Below are positions 10,884 to 20,272 of a stretch of 64,000 bases of DNA, in pieces. A program made the translations under genes and the position numbers. The DNA lies in NCBI RefSeq assembly GCF_020520425.1, contig NC_079490.1:5642001-5706000 (forward strand), written 5' to 3'. Numbering within the stretch: position 1 is the stretch's first letter; each line of letters opens with the position of its first letter. The DNA is from Spinacia oleracea. Its lineage: Eukaryota > Streptophyta > Magnoliopsida > Caryophyllales > Amaranthaceae. The notes under the pieces are model-generated. The model was not told the origin of the DNA. It saw only the letters and a program-made list of their open reading frames with translations, and made no database searches.

Positions 10884-11876
10884 TTATTGATGGGCACTAG
10901 AGGCTAGTTCTCCTATGATGCTTCCATGGTTCAAAGGGTTAAATGGTTGAATCTCCAAACACTTGCAACTTTGCATCCTTATTGGAGAGAAGTTATGTGT
11001 ATGGTTTTGCTCCCACTCCATTGAGTACACCGGGGAAGACCGATCCACGGCCTTCCTCGCGATCACGACCGAGTTGATCACCTCGTCGGTCGGGTGAAAA
11101 ACCGACAACACGTCGAACCCGCAAAGGTCATCGGGCTCGACAACTGGGTACAAAAAGGCTCGAGCGCCGTGGGCGCTACGAACCATTAGGGTCGACCCGG
11201 GTGCCATGTGTTTAGCCAAGTGATGGATGACCTTAACCTTTTCCTCCTTATTCATCCCAACAAGGGCAGCCAAGAAAACAACATCATACTCCTCAAGCTC
11301 ATCCTTCCCCAAACTCATAACATCCTTAGTGTGGAACTTCATCCGGCCCGACAAGTCCGGGTCGGGCTCCACCAAACGGGCCGCCATCTCGTTCGCCTCG
11401 AAGTCGATATCGTAGTTATCGAACCGAGCCTCGGGGAGATGGTTACGAGCGAGGACGATCGACGTCAGAGGAAGCGGGCCGGACCCCACGAAGGCGACCT
11501 GCTTCGGCGGGCCCGCCCCGTGACTCGAGTTTTGTGTCAAGATGTTGTACTCTAGCAAGCTAAGCTTAAGGTAGTTGTTAAAATAAGGGAAGATGTCAAG
11601 GTGTTGTAAAGGGACATCAAAAGTGGCTAAAATAGTAGAGTAATGTTTCTCAAGTAAACCCTCAGCCTCACCACAAAGGGTAATTAACTTAGACCTCATT
11701 TCTTGGATTTGATGGCATAATTTTGTGACATCAATAGGATTAGGAGGCATGCAAGTTAAAACAAGTTGTGTGAACAACATGTTGACATCCTCGGATGGTT
11801 TCAGACTTTCAAGGCTTGCAATTTTTGAATACAATTCACTTATTGTGTTCACTAATGGCTCTTCTTGGCACACCAT
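10884..11876 (-). CDS. NAS: nicotianamine synthase
   Basis: This 330-aa single-exon protein catalyses formation of nicotianamine from three S-adenosylmethionine molecules. Nicotianamine chelates Fe, Zn, Cu and Ni for long-distance transport in plants. Length and the lack of introns are usual for the family. The N-terminal half is helical and family-specific (EKHYSTILATF at 76-86, QHLDIFPYFNNYLKLSLLEY at 91-110, including YLKL and LL motifs described as important in rice NAS2). The C-terminal half is the SAM-binding Rossmann fold, with glycine loop FVGSGPLPLTS (129-139), acidic YDIDFEAN (155-162) and VVFLAALVGM (199-208). The ATG at 11876 gives the family-typical MVCQEEPLVNTISELYSKI start. Codons in 11000-11520 are strikingly GC-rich compared with the flanking AT-rich DNA, as often seen in intronless plant genes. 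Which NAS paralogue it is cannot be decided here. Confidence 0.96.
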   Translation of the reverse strand: MVCQEEPLVNTISELYSKIASLESLKPSEDVNMLFTQLVLTCMPPNPIDVTKLCHQIQEMRSKLITLCGEAEGLLEKHYSTILATFDVPLQHLDIFPYFNNYLKLSLLEYNILTQNSSHGAGPPKQVAFVGSGPLPLTSIVLARNHLPEARFDNYDIDFEANEMAARLVEPDPDLSGRMKFHTKDVMSLGKDELEEYDVVFLAALVGMNKEEKVKVIHHLAKHMAPGSTLMVRSAHGARAFLYPVVEPDDLCGFDVLSVFHPTDEVINSVVIARKAVDRSSPVYSMEWEQNHTHNFSPIRMQSCKCLEIQPFNPLNHGSIIGELASSAHQ

Positions 11877-11993
11877 GTCGACACTATGAGTTTATGGTGT
11901 TGTGTTTTGAATGGAAGAAGAACAAATGTTTTTTTTTTTTCTTGGAAGGAAGACTTTGGACTAAATTGGTGATTTTGGACTATGAGAAGAGGG

Positions 11994-12003
11994 CTTATTT
12001 ATT
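11994..12003 (-). promoter_or_regulatory. possible NAS TATA box
   Basis: On the minus strand the sequence reads CCAATAAATAAGCCC about 120 bases upstream of the NAS ATG, a reasonable TATA-type element and distance for a plant promoter. No experimental start is known, and no iron-deficiency element (IDE1/IDE2-like) was recognised nearby. Confidence 0.35.
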
Positions 12004-12405
12004 GGCAATTGTGGGGCCTACATGAATAGTTTTAAACTTTTTAATCTTTTTAGAGATGCTTAATTGGTCCCCCATGTAATTGTGTTTAAGTGGTTCATTA
12101 TTCCCTAATACTAACCCCCTTTTAAAATTGTGGAACCCTAGCTAGTCGTATTACTATTGACTTTTGTCATTTGACTATAGAGAATGTCATCATATGGGGG
12201 TAATTTACTGTTACAAGGCATCAAGTTGCGTGCATCGGATCAAATCTATATATTTTTTGACAGGTAAGGAACTTACTAAACCAATATTTATCTCGGTTCA
12301 GCAAACTTAGTTACACAGATCTACGTTTGAGCTACTCTTAAGCATTTCGTTGATGATCGATGGGGTTCAACTTTATGATCCCCAACCCACAAGGTGGATT
12401 CCCCA

Positions 12406-12450
12406 CCATTTCCTCCAACTTGTGTCTCCATTTCCTCCAACTTGTGTCTG
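12406..12450. repeat. 22-bp direct repeat, two copies
   Basis: CCATTTCCTCCAACTTGTGT plus CT occurs twice in tandem. It is a short local duplication without evident function. Confidence 0.6.
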
Positions 12451-12454
12451 TTAC

Positions 12455-12718
12455 TCTCTTCGTCCCGGAATACTCGCACCGCTTTGACTGAACACGCTTG
12501 TCAATGCACAAATTTGACCACCAATAACTTTAACTACATATTATAAAAATTTATAAAAATATGAATATTTTGAAAACATATATTAAGGTGAAGCCAATAA
12601 TATATTATATACTAACATTTATTTTCATATACTAGAAATAAAATAGGGTTCCAAGTGAATTAATTATGTGAATAGTGTAAAAAGTCAAACCGTTGCGAAT
12701 ATTCCGGGATGGATAGAG
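12455..12718. mobile_element. Stowaway-type MITE, 264 bp
   Basis: Left CTCTCTTCGTCCCGGAATAC and right ATATTCCGGGATGGATAGAG are imperfect inverted ends flanked by TA. The interior words ACTCGCACCG(C/T)TTTGACT and GTCAAACCGTTGCGA ally it with the element at 17476-17734. Confidence 0.75.
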
Positions 12719-12931
12719 TACTTTTTTTTGTTTAAAACACAAATACTAAATAACATATTCACAATACAGGGAAGCGTATGCGAAAGTATGATGTGTAGAC
12801 AGTTGATATAAAGATATAATATTCAATCTATATAAAAAGGTGTATTATTTTTATTTGATTCAACTTTTATCACTGTATATTTTAAGGTTCATACGCATGT
12901 GACGCGCATGCTTACGTTTATATGAATCATA

Positions 12932-13259
12932 CTCCCTCCGTCCCGGAATACTTGACCTGTTTTCCTTATCGGGCCGTCCCTTAATACTTGACCTGTTTTT
13001 AAAAATGAAAATATTCTAACAATATTATATTATTTCTCACTCCACCCCTATTAACCCACCTACCCCCTACTCCATACAAAAAATAATTAAAAATTCAATC
13101 CCTACTCTTCCCCAACCCCACCCCTTTACACATTTCCCACTAACTACATTAAAATAATACCCCACTATCAACTACTACCTATTAAATTAAATAAGTCAAT
13201 TCAAGTCCCTTAAACTCTGTGCCGGTCAAACCGGGTCGAGTATTCCGGGACGGAGGGAG
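12932..13259. mobile_element. Stowaway MITE, 328 bp (family 1)
   Basis: Ends CTCCCTCCGTCCCGGAATAC and GTATTCCGGGACGGAGGGAG are perfect inverted repeats flanked by TA. Sister copies in the opposite orientation lie at 17047-17962 (interrupted) and 19510-19831. This copy is uninterrupted and shows the empty sites of the two elements nested in the 17047 copy. Confidence 0.88.
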
Positions 13260-13546
13260 TATAGTTCAGCAATTAAGCATATTTAATTTATCCCCTTTCC
13301 AATTGTACACTTATTCCTTAATCTTTATGCAATGCTCGACTATATGTAGTATATTGTAGAACTTAAATGTATGGACGATATATGGCTCTTGATCTTAACC
13401 AAATTATTGTTGCATGCAATAATTTGTATAGTAGAACATCATTGTCACATATATGTTGCCTTCTTATATTCATAAAACGGTGTCGACAAGTTACATAATG
13501 AGTACAGTGTTACAAAATCGTCTAAAAATTGTAAGGATGGTTATAA

Positions 13547-13638
13547 TTGTATGTGAAAGTGTACCCATGCAAACTCCCACGGGAGATTACCTCGCCGAAG
13601 GCGTTGAGAACTCTTCGTAGTAGAACAAAAAAAAAAAA
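13547..13638 (+). repeat. SINE 3' fragment with poly-A
   Basis: It contains GGGAGATTACCTCGCCGAAG and GCGTTGAGAACTCTTCGTAG followed by a 13-base A-run. It resembles the 3' half of the fuller SINE on the minus strand at 27005-27164. Unit B of the surrounding duplication lacks it (GGTTATAATGGATCC instead), which supports insertion after the duplication. Confidence 0.5.
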
Positions 13639-14043
13639 ATTGATCCGATATATAAGATGAAAATTAAATTAAAGCTCAAAAAATTTAAAGAAAATGGTGC
13701 ATGATATGATTCTTTGGGAAATTAAGTAGCTTTAATTTGACTATAGAGAATGTTAAATAAATAAATATAAAATCACAGATGCACAGTACAAACAAGTGTA
13801 TGTGAAAGTATATGCGTAAACAATAGATATATAAAGATATAATATTCGATCTATATAAAAAGGTGTATTTCTTTTTACTTGATTCAATTTATATCACAAT
13901 ATATTTTAAGGTTCATACTCATGTGGCGCACATGCTTACGTTTATGTAAATCGTATAGTTTACCCGGCCAGTATATAATTTTTTTTTCCCTATCCAATTG
14001 TATATTTATTTCTTAATCTTTATGTTGTGGAATTTTAATGTAT

Positions 14044-14322
14044 CACTACAAGAAATTGTACTATTAACGACGGAAAATCCTGTCGCGAAAGGCCAATAAT
14101 CGTTGATTAACGACGGGATCTCCTGTCGCGAACCCGTCATAAAAGGGGGCCGTCGTTAATAGAAATCCCGTCGTAAATCCGTCGTAAACCCGTCGTAAAA
14201 GACATTTGCGACGGTTATTCCCGTCATTGTTTGGTTGTTTGCCCCGTCGCAAAAGGCTTTTGCGACGGGATTTTTAACCCGTCGTAATTAAGTTGTCGTT
14301 AAAGATACAAATTCTTGTAGTG
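14044..14322. mobile_element. CACTA-type MITE, 279 bp, TSD TAT
   Basis: It begins CACTACAAGAAATTGTA and ends ACAAATTCTTGTAGTG, the terminal inverted repeat of En/Spm-CACTA elements. TAT flanks both sides (14041-14043, 14323-14325). The interior is a series of (A)CGACGG and CCGTCG(T/C) words in both orientations. The paralogous sequence at about 13365-13380 (AATGTATGGACGA) shows the empty site with one TAT. Confidence 0.9.
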
Positions 14323-14732
14323 TATGGACGATTTCTATCCATCTTAACCAAATTATTGTTGCATGCAATAATTTGTATAGTAGAACATCATTGTCACATA
14401 TATGTTGCCTCCTTATGTTGATATAACAGTGTCGACAAGTTACATAATGAATTTATGAGTATAGTGTTACAAAATCGTCTAAAATTGTAAGGGATGGTTA
14501 TAATGGATCCAATATATATGTTGAAAATTAAAGCTGGAAATAAAGAAAATGTTGCATGATATGATTCTTTGGGAAAGTAGCTTTAATTTGGAAGAATGAG
14601 CACATTCTCCATTTAATTAAACAAGCTAGTGTGGTTCATCTACATAGTTGTATGCATGATATCAACCAATAAACAAACCTCGATCATATAACATTAGTTG
14701 TTGATGTAATTAATCAAACCGCGAATGTCAAC

Positions 14733-14868
14733 TATATTAATTGGTAAAGTTTTAAGGGGTGACAGGCTGACAGCTGACATCTAACACCACTTGGGATCAT
14801 CATCCCGTCTACACTGTTTGTACGTCCTTTGTGGCTGCAGAGATCTCTCTGCATCTAAACAAAATTAA
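14733..14868 (+). repeat. SINE-like element
   Basis: The stretch TTAATTGGTAAAGTTTTAAGG resembles a degenerate tRNA-like box A. It is followed by CATCCCGTCTACACTGTTTG and CCTTTGTGGCTGC, shared with a second copy at 21350-21475. The pair suggests one SINE-type family. No intact box B or target duplication was seen. Confidence 0.4.
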
Positions 14869-14902
14869 CCGAGCATGCTATTGCGCTACACTAGCTGCCA
14901 TT

Positions 14903-15071
14903 GGCGGATCCAATGTATGCTGAGTGGGGTCACTTGACCCCACTTGGCCGAATTTTTTTTGCATAATTTTAGTTAATTTTCCGACTAATTCGTATTAAAA
15001 AGTACTTAATTTAGTTATGTTTCAATAATTTTGTAATAGTGACCCTACTTAGTACAATTTCTAGATCCGCC
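14903..15071. mobile_element. small palindromic element with GGCGGATC ends
   Basis: GGCGGATCCAATGTA at the left and TTTCTAGATCCGCC at the right are inverted. Next to them lie GAGTGGGGTCACTTGACCCC and AGTGACCCTACTT. A related segment is at 20949-21207 (GGCGGAATTAG ... GGTTCCGCC). It is a dispersed plant repeat pattern and its class is unclear. Confidence 0.5.
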
Positions 15072-15222
15072 CTTCTTTACGAGCATATTCTCTCTAAAAA
15101 TGTAACATGGATCTTCGTAATAATTCACGCCCTTCTTAATTTACGAGTATATTCTCTCTAAAAATGTAACATGGATCTTCGTAATAATTCACGCCCTTCT
15201 TAATTTACGAGTATATTCTCTC
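15066..15222. repeat. tandem repeat, about 70-bp unit, just over 2 copies
   Basis: The words CGCCCTTCTTAATTTACGAG, TATTCTCTCTAAAAATGTAA and CATGGATCTTCGTAATAATT recur at a fixed spacing of about 70 bases. The array starts at the right end of the palindromic element, suggesting local slippage duplication. Confidence 0.7.
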
Positions 15223-15563
15223 TATTTGAAATTAGTTGATCTCAAGTATCATATCATAACATCATTGTGTATGGAGTATATCTATTTTCGTGTGGAATTT
15301 TTTATAGACATCTTAAAATAAAAATACGTGACTATATATTTTGTTGCAGAAGATGGCCATTTATTAAGAGTTTATGACTACATGCATGGTAGATTGGTAG
15401 CTAGCTAGAAATCTTTTATTTATAAATCCGGATGCATGCTTTGATACTTGCAATTCATAACATAAATGTATGATTATAACATCGAGGCATTATATATGGT
15501 CCTAATTTACATCTGCTACCAACCTTTTATTTTTTTGTACACTTGGTTAAAAATCGAAGTAAA

Positions 15564-15837
15564 CACTACAATAATTTTTTCTTTTATGATAACTTAATAA
15601 CGACGGATCAAAAATTCCGTCGTAAAAATCTTTTATGACGGGGCTAACAATCAAATAATTAAAGACGGGAAACCGTCACAAATATCTTTTACGACGGATT
15701 AACAACGAGATTTTTAATTAATGACGGACATCTTTTATGACGGGTCCGCGATAGGAAATCTCGTCGTTAATCAACGATTATTGGCCTTTAGAGCGCGATG
15801 GGATTTGCCGCCGTTAATGGTACAATTTCTTGTAGTG
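15564..15837. mobile_element. CACTA-type MITE, 274 bp, TSD AAA
   Basis: It begins CACTACAATAATTTTTTC and ends ACAATTTCTTGTAGTG. AAA lies on both sides (15561-15563, 15838-15840). The interior again consists of GACGG/CCGTC words and ATCAACGATTATTGGCC(T/)TT, shared in reverse with 14091-14110, so both CACTA MITEs belong to one family. Confidence 0.85.
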
Positions 15838-15919
15838 AAAGCCTGCCTCTTTTTTTCCACTCTTAAACCCTAAATATACTTAGTTAATGTTGGAATTAAA
15901 ATGTTTCTTTTAATGCTGA

Positions 15920-16015
15920 GGGTCAGTATAGTACAATAACGTACAATAGGTCATGAGTTCGAATTTTCCTACCAAATTTGTAATTTCTTTCGCACCGAGA
16001 AAACAAAGGTTATGC
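15920..16015 (+). repeat. SINE fragment
   Basis: A box B-like GAGTTCGAATTTTCC is followed by CAAATTTGTAATTTCTTTCG and GCACCGAGAAAACAAAGG. The 3' part is similar to that of the SINE candidate at 7915-8041. Confidence 0.35.
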
Positions 16016-16269
16016 TTATGCTTATGAATGGCTACTTACAGAGTTACAGAACTGCAGAAGTACAGAGGAAAGATTGTACATATTATATTGAGAACTTTAG
16101 AACATGGGTGTCGACATTATATGTTCATCAACGTACAATTTGCTCGATCTCCTTTTGCAGTATTTAGCTAGCTAGGATACAATTATTGTACAAGAACAAG
16201 ATCTAGATCAATTATGCAACACTGCATTTTTCAGTTTCTATTTTTTTTTCCTGCATGCATTCTCCCTTA

Positions 16270-16395
16270 ATTGTGGCGTTGAGGATGTTTAAGCTTGTTT
16301 TGTGGAGTTATTGAGAAGTCATCTTGTGACTTGAAGGACAAAATTAAGTTCGAGCCCCGCCAATTGCGTTATATTTAAGCGAGGATTTTCTTTAC
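16270..16395 (+). repeat. possible SINE fragment
   Basis: GTGGCGTTGAGGATGTTTAAG could be a decayed box A. AAGTTCGAGCCCCGCC, 60-80 bases further on, resembles box B. Ends and tail are not defined. Confidence 0.3.
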
Positions 16396-16549
16396 CATAA
16401 TATGGAGTACAATCCTTTATGCTTTCAAGCGTTGACTACTTACATAATTAGGCCGGATGATCTGAGATAAATGTTGGTTCAGTACGATTTATCTTCTTAA
16501 TTACCAATAAGAGGGTAAAAAATATCACCTACTCTCGATCACTAGAAAC

Positions 16550-16875
16550 TAAAGATGGTCAGGTCGGGCATTAAGCCGAGCCAACGGGTTGTAGCACTGG
16601 ACGGGTTCAACCCACGTCAAGCCCACTTGTAATGGATCTGGCCGGAAATTTGACGGGCCTACTGGCCTAGGCCGAGCCATCATGCTCAGCCTATTTTTAC
16701 TAAATTTAGTATGGTTTGTCGTGTCGTGTCTGATCGAGTCAGGTCGTGACGTGACTTTTCAAAAAAAATGCGATGCGAGTCTGGCCCATGACTTCGGGCT
16801 TGTTTTGGGTCATGCTTTTTTGTGTGTCTGTGACGAGCCATGTTTTTCTTGTCGGCCCGACCCACAAACATATTT
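16550..16875. repeat. second copy of the 'CCCGACCCGACACG' repeat family
   Basis: It starts TAAAGATGGTC like the copy at 2437. It then carries GTCGGGC, GACGGGTTCAACCCACG, GTCGTGTCGTGTCTG and GTCGGCCCGACCCAC words. The matching right inverted end is not seen, so this copy is probably truncated near 16870. Confidence 0.5.
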
Positions 16876-17133
16876 ACCGGAAACTAGATCACATAAATTT
16901 ACTTATTACTCCGTACTTCATTTGTATGAAACTTGTACTACGTATGTACTAGACTACTACTAGTAGCCAATGATCCATCATGTCACCGTGCAATTTGTCA
17001 CATGCATGCAAGTAGGTATTTCATACTTACGTCCTACAAGTGTGTACTCCCTCCGTCCCGGAATACTCGACCCGGTTTGATCGGCACAGAGTTTAAGGGA
17101 CTTGAATTGACTTATTTAATTTAATAGGTAGTA

Positions 17134-17458
17134 CTCCCTCCGTCCCATAATATAGTGCCTGTTTTCCTAAAATGGTGTCCCTAAATGATGTGCCTATTTC
17201 TATTTTAAACCATTAATTTTTACTTTGAAAATTGTATTTTTTGACTTTTATTCAACCCATGTGCTTGATTTTTGTCTTTTTTAGGCCTATTTATTATGTA
17301 CACACCTTTAATCTCTAATTTCTCTCTCCATAAAAGTCAACTAACATGTACTTTATCTTGAAAGAACAAATAATTATTGTTTTTATTATCAATGTTATAC
17401 TTTACCTTAATAACCGTGATTTTGGTCAAACGGGCACTATATTATGGGACGGAGGGAG
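17134..17458. mobile_element. nested Stowaway MITE, 325 bp
   Basis: CTCCCTCCGTCCCATAATAT and ATATTATGGGACGGAGGGAG are perfect inverted ends flanked by TA. It is inserted in the family 1 element at a TA that the sister copies retain as an empty site. Confidence 0.9.
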
Positions 17459-17475
17459 TAGTTGATAGTGGGGTA

Positions 17476-17734
17476 CTCCCTCTGTCCCTTAATACTCGCA
17501 CCGTTTTGACTTTTTGCACTATTCACATAATTCACTTTGACCCTATTTTATTTATACTATATGAAAACAAATGTTAGTATATAATATATTGTTGGCTTCA
17601 TCTCAATATATATTTTCAAAATATTAATATTTTATAAGTTTTTATAATATGTAGTTAAAGATATTGGTGGTCAAAGTTGTGCATTGGCAAACGTGTCCAA
17701 TCAAAACGGTGCGAGTATTAAGGGACGGAGGGAG
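17476..17734. mobile_element. nested Stowaway MITE, 259 bp
   Basis: CTCCCTCTGTCCCTTAATAC and GTATTAAGGGACGGAGGGAG are near-perfect inverted ends flanked by TA. It lies 17 bases downstream of the first nested element and belongs to a different family, related to 12455-12718 through ACTCGCACCG and TGCGAGTATT. Confidence 0.9.
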
Positions 17735-18013
17735 TATTATTTTAATGTAGTTAGTGAGAAATGTGTAAAGGGGTGGGGTTGGGGGAGAGTAGGGGTTGAA
17801 TTTTTAATTATTTTTTGTATGGAGTAGGGGGTAGGTGGGTTAATAGGGGTGGAGTGAGAAATAATATAATATTGTTAGAATATTTTCATTTTTAGAAACA
17901 GGTCAAGTATTAAGGGACGGCCCGATAAGGAAAACAGGTCAAGTATTCCGGGACGGAGGGAGTAATCAACTAACCATTATTTTTGTTATATGAAGTAATG
18001 ACTTATACTCTAG

Positions 18014-18230
18014 CTCTCCCTGTCTCTTTTTGTTTGATAGCTTCACTTATCGTTTTAGGCTGTCTCTAAACTATTGTCTCATTTTCATAAAAACTCGTGA
18101 AATTTACTCTCATATAATTATTAATTAAATATATTTGGCCCGTTATTTTTATCTATTATTAATTTTACACAATCAATTCTTAATAAAGCAATATTAATAC
18201 ATGGAGCAAACAATTAGAGACGGAGGGAAG
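18014..18230. mobile_element. degenerate Stowaway-type MITE
   Basis: CTCTCCCTGTCTCTTTTTG on the left and TTAGAGACGGAGGGAAG with TA on the right are imperfect inverted ends. The short AT-rich body has no coding capacity. Confidence 0.55.
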
Positions 18231-18448
18231 TAATTGTAATACTCCGTATAATTTATTTTTAGTTCTCTTTAATTATTCTATGATAACTCTAGGTCGGTTA
18301 TCAAGTACTACTTACAACCATATTTTTATCAAACATTCTACGTATTAGAGATTATTGGAATCAATATAATATTCTTTATATGAGACTATAATATTGTAAC
18401 AAGTTAGTTATGTAGACTAAAATGGGATGAAATAAGGCAACGAGTTAC

Positions 18449-18736
18449 TGATAGAGTATAAAATTAATCTTGGGGCTTTAATTATCAGTTTAAGCTTTTG
18501 GTTGAGTTGGTCCTCTGACATGGAATCAGAGCCAACGTGATGCAAAGGTCACGGGTTCGAATCTCATCCACCCCTCCTTTTAAAGTGGAATATTTCGCGC
18601 TGGGTATGAGGAGGCATATGCTACATCCACACTTCAAGCCAAAGGGCTTTCATGTGAGGGGGCGTGATAGAGTATAAAATTAATCTTGGAACTTCAACTA
18701 TTAGCTTAACCTTTTGGTTGAGTTGGTCCTCTGATA
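18449..18736 (+). mobile_element. 288-bp TRIM/SMART-type LTR retroelement, TSD GTTAC
   Basis: Two direct terminal repeats of 72 bp (18449-18520 and 18665-18736) begin TGATAGAGTATAAAATTAAT and end GGTCCTCTGACA or GGTCCTCTGATA. Immediately after the first comes TGGAATCAGAGCC, one base off the classic initiator-tRNA-Met primer site TGGTATCAGAGCC. A purine-rich GTGAGGGGGCG lies just before the second repeat. A perfect 5-bp duplication GTTAC flanks the whole (18444-18448, 18737-18741). The 144-bp interior cannot code for anything, so mobilisation must be in trans. The 3' repeat ends TA rather than CA. This matches the known class of terminal-repeat retrotransposons in miniature. Confidence 0.88.
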
Positions 18737-19061
18737 GTTACAATAGTTACGTACATATATATGCTCGATTAAAATAGGTTTCATACTAAAACAAATGGTA
18801 ATTATAGAAGTACGTAACTCCTTCCAGCTTATAAAGTAGTGTTTTATCTTCCCCTTCTTCAGTATGAGACAACTTATATATGATCAAGGACATAATGGCC
18901 GGAATCAGGAACATTTCATAAATAGTTTTTCTTTAAACCAATATGTGGTACAAAACAAAGTTATTACATACGTAGTACTCCGTAACCCATAAGAGTAGGT
19001 ATCATATGTGACCACCTTACGCATAAGATTGTTGATATCAGCATTAAAGACATAAATATAA

Positions 19062-19286
19062 GGCCCTGTTTGGTTAGGAGCTGTTAGCTGATAACTGGTT
19101 TGGCTAGCTGGTTGCATTAGCTGTTTGTGTAAAAGTGTTTGGTAAATTAGCTGATAGTTGTTAGATATTTAACGTGTAAAATGACCATTAAGGACATTGA
19201 CATACTTTGTTTCTTATTAATATTAGACAAATAGTTTATTGTGTTAATTTTTTTTCCCTCAAACCTCTCCTAACCAAACACCCCCT
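19062..19286. mobile_element. hAT-type MITE candidate
   Basis: GGCCCTGTTTGGTTAGGAG at the left pairs with CTCCTAACCAAACACCCCCT at the right. The interior has several AGCTGNTAGCTG-type words. No clean target duplication was found. Confidence 0.6.
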
Positions 19287-19509
19287 AAACGTAACTATTG
19301 GAATGAAAACTACTTGATTGGAAATATAATTAATAGAATATAATTATTTGATATCTAACTATTTGAAAATAAATTGGTCATGTACGATCGTCTTATGTTT
19401 GTTTTGTAAATGTATAAATTTAGTCTATGTATCAAACACAAATTAATTTCAACGTATACTACCAAATATAGGTAGACTACAAGTCTACAACCACCTTTTG
19501 TATCAATTA

Positions 19510-19831
19510 CTCCCTCCGAAATACTCGACCCGGTTTGACCGGTACAGAGTTTAAGGGACTTGAATTGATTTATTTAATTTAATAGGTAGTAGTTGATAGT
19601 GGGGTATTATTTTAATGTAGTTAGTGGGAGGTGGGTTAAGAGGTGGGGTTGGGGGAGAGTAGGGGTTGAATTTTTAATTTTTTTTGTATGGACTAGGGGG
19701 TAGGTGGGTTAATAGGCGTGGAGTGAGAAATAATATAATATTGTTAGAATATTTCCATTTTTAGAAACAGGTCAAGTATTAAGGGACGGCCCGATAAAAA
19801 AAACAAGTCAAATATTCTGGGACGGAGGGAG
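19510..19831. mobile_element. Stowaway MITE (family 1), uninterrupted
   Basis: CTCCCTCCGAAATACTCGAC and AATATTCTGGGACGGAGGGAG-type ends are flanked by TA. The left end has lost the GTCCCGG segment. It runs parallel to the 17047 copy and retains the two empty TA sites in which that copy carries nested elements. Confidence 0.85.
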
Positions 19832-20045
19832 TAATAGATTTTTCTTGATTCAAATTTCATAAATTAATAGATAAATTCAACAAAAAGAGCAAGTAATTAA
19901 TGTAATATTATGGGTTTCGTGGGCGTACGGAAGAGTTGCATGGTTCATGCATCCCATATTATTTGCGTGTGGCTAGCGGAAGCCTCACCAATCATTTTTA
20001 TTGACCTTTTCTTGAATTGCTTAACCATTTTCGGCGTAGATGCTC

Positions 20046-20095
20046 TTTCTTCCTCGCGCTTTCACACCTTTAAAAGTGAAAGCGCGAGGAAGAAA
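20046..20095. repeat. perfect 20-bp inverted repeat with 10-bp loop
   Basis: The arms at 20046-20065 and 20076-20095 are exactly complementary (arm core CTTCCTCGCGCTTTCAC). The loop ACCTTTAAAA could itself pair partly. It adjoins the left side of what looks like a decayed Stowaway-type 3' half (20100-20270, ending CATTTTGAAACGGAGGTAG). It is short for a miRNA precursor and not followed by a clear T-run terminator. Confidence 0.8.
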
Positions 20096-20272
20096 AAAAA
20101 AATAAAGTAAGAGAAAATAGGTGTAAAGTTATAAATGTTGTGGGATAAGAGGGGTAGTATAGTAAATTTTCATATATGTCTAAAAATATAATAAAGTAAA
20201 GTGTAAAGAACATTATGAAACGAATTAAAACGGTAAGTGTAACGATCATTTTGAAACGGAGGTAGTATCATA

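Larger units (their letters stand above)
12760..14600. repeat. tandem segmental duplication (two units of roughly 1 kb)
   Basis: Unit A (about 12775-13735) and unit B (about 13795-14600) share long aligned blocks: GATATAATATTC(A/G)ATCTATA, AAGGTTCATAC(G/T)CATGTG, CATGCAATAATTTGTATAG, GTGTCGACAAGTTACATAAT and GCATGATATGATTCTTTGGG. Unit A alone carries a Stowaway (12932-13259) and a SINE-like piece (about 13547-13638). Unit B alone carries a CACTA MITE (14044-14322). At the corresponding positions the other unit shows an uninterrupted site. No coding sequence is present. Confidence 0.8.
17047..17962. mobile_element. Stowaway MITE (family 1) interrupted by two other Stowaways
   Basis: The outer ends are CTCCCTCCGTCCCGGAATAC and TATTCCGGGACGGAGGGAG with flanking TA. 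It is the reverse orientation of 12932-13259. Two complete Stowaway elements of other families interrupt it (17134-17458 and 17476-17734), each flanked by TA. Removing both leaves sequence colinear with the 19510-19831 copy, including AATAGGTAGTAGTTGATAG. Confidence 0.88.

Noticed and set aside
11208-11555. 115-aa plus-strand frame across NAS
   Set aside because: It is an antisense shadow of the GC-rich NAS coding region.
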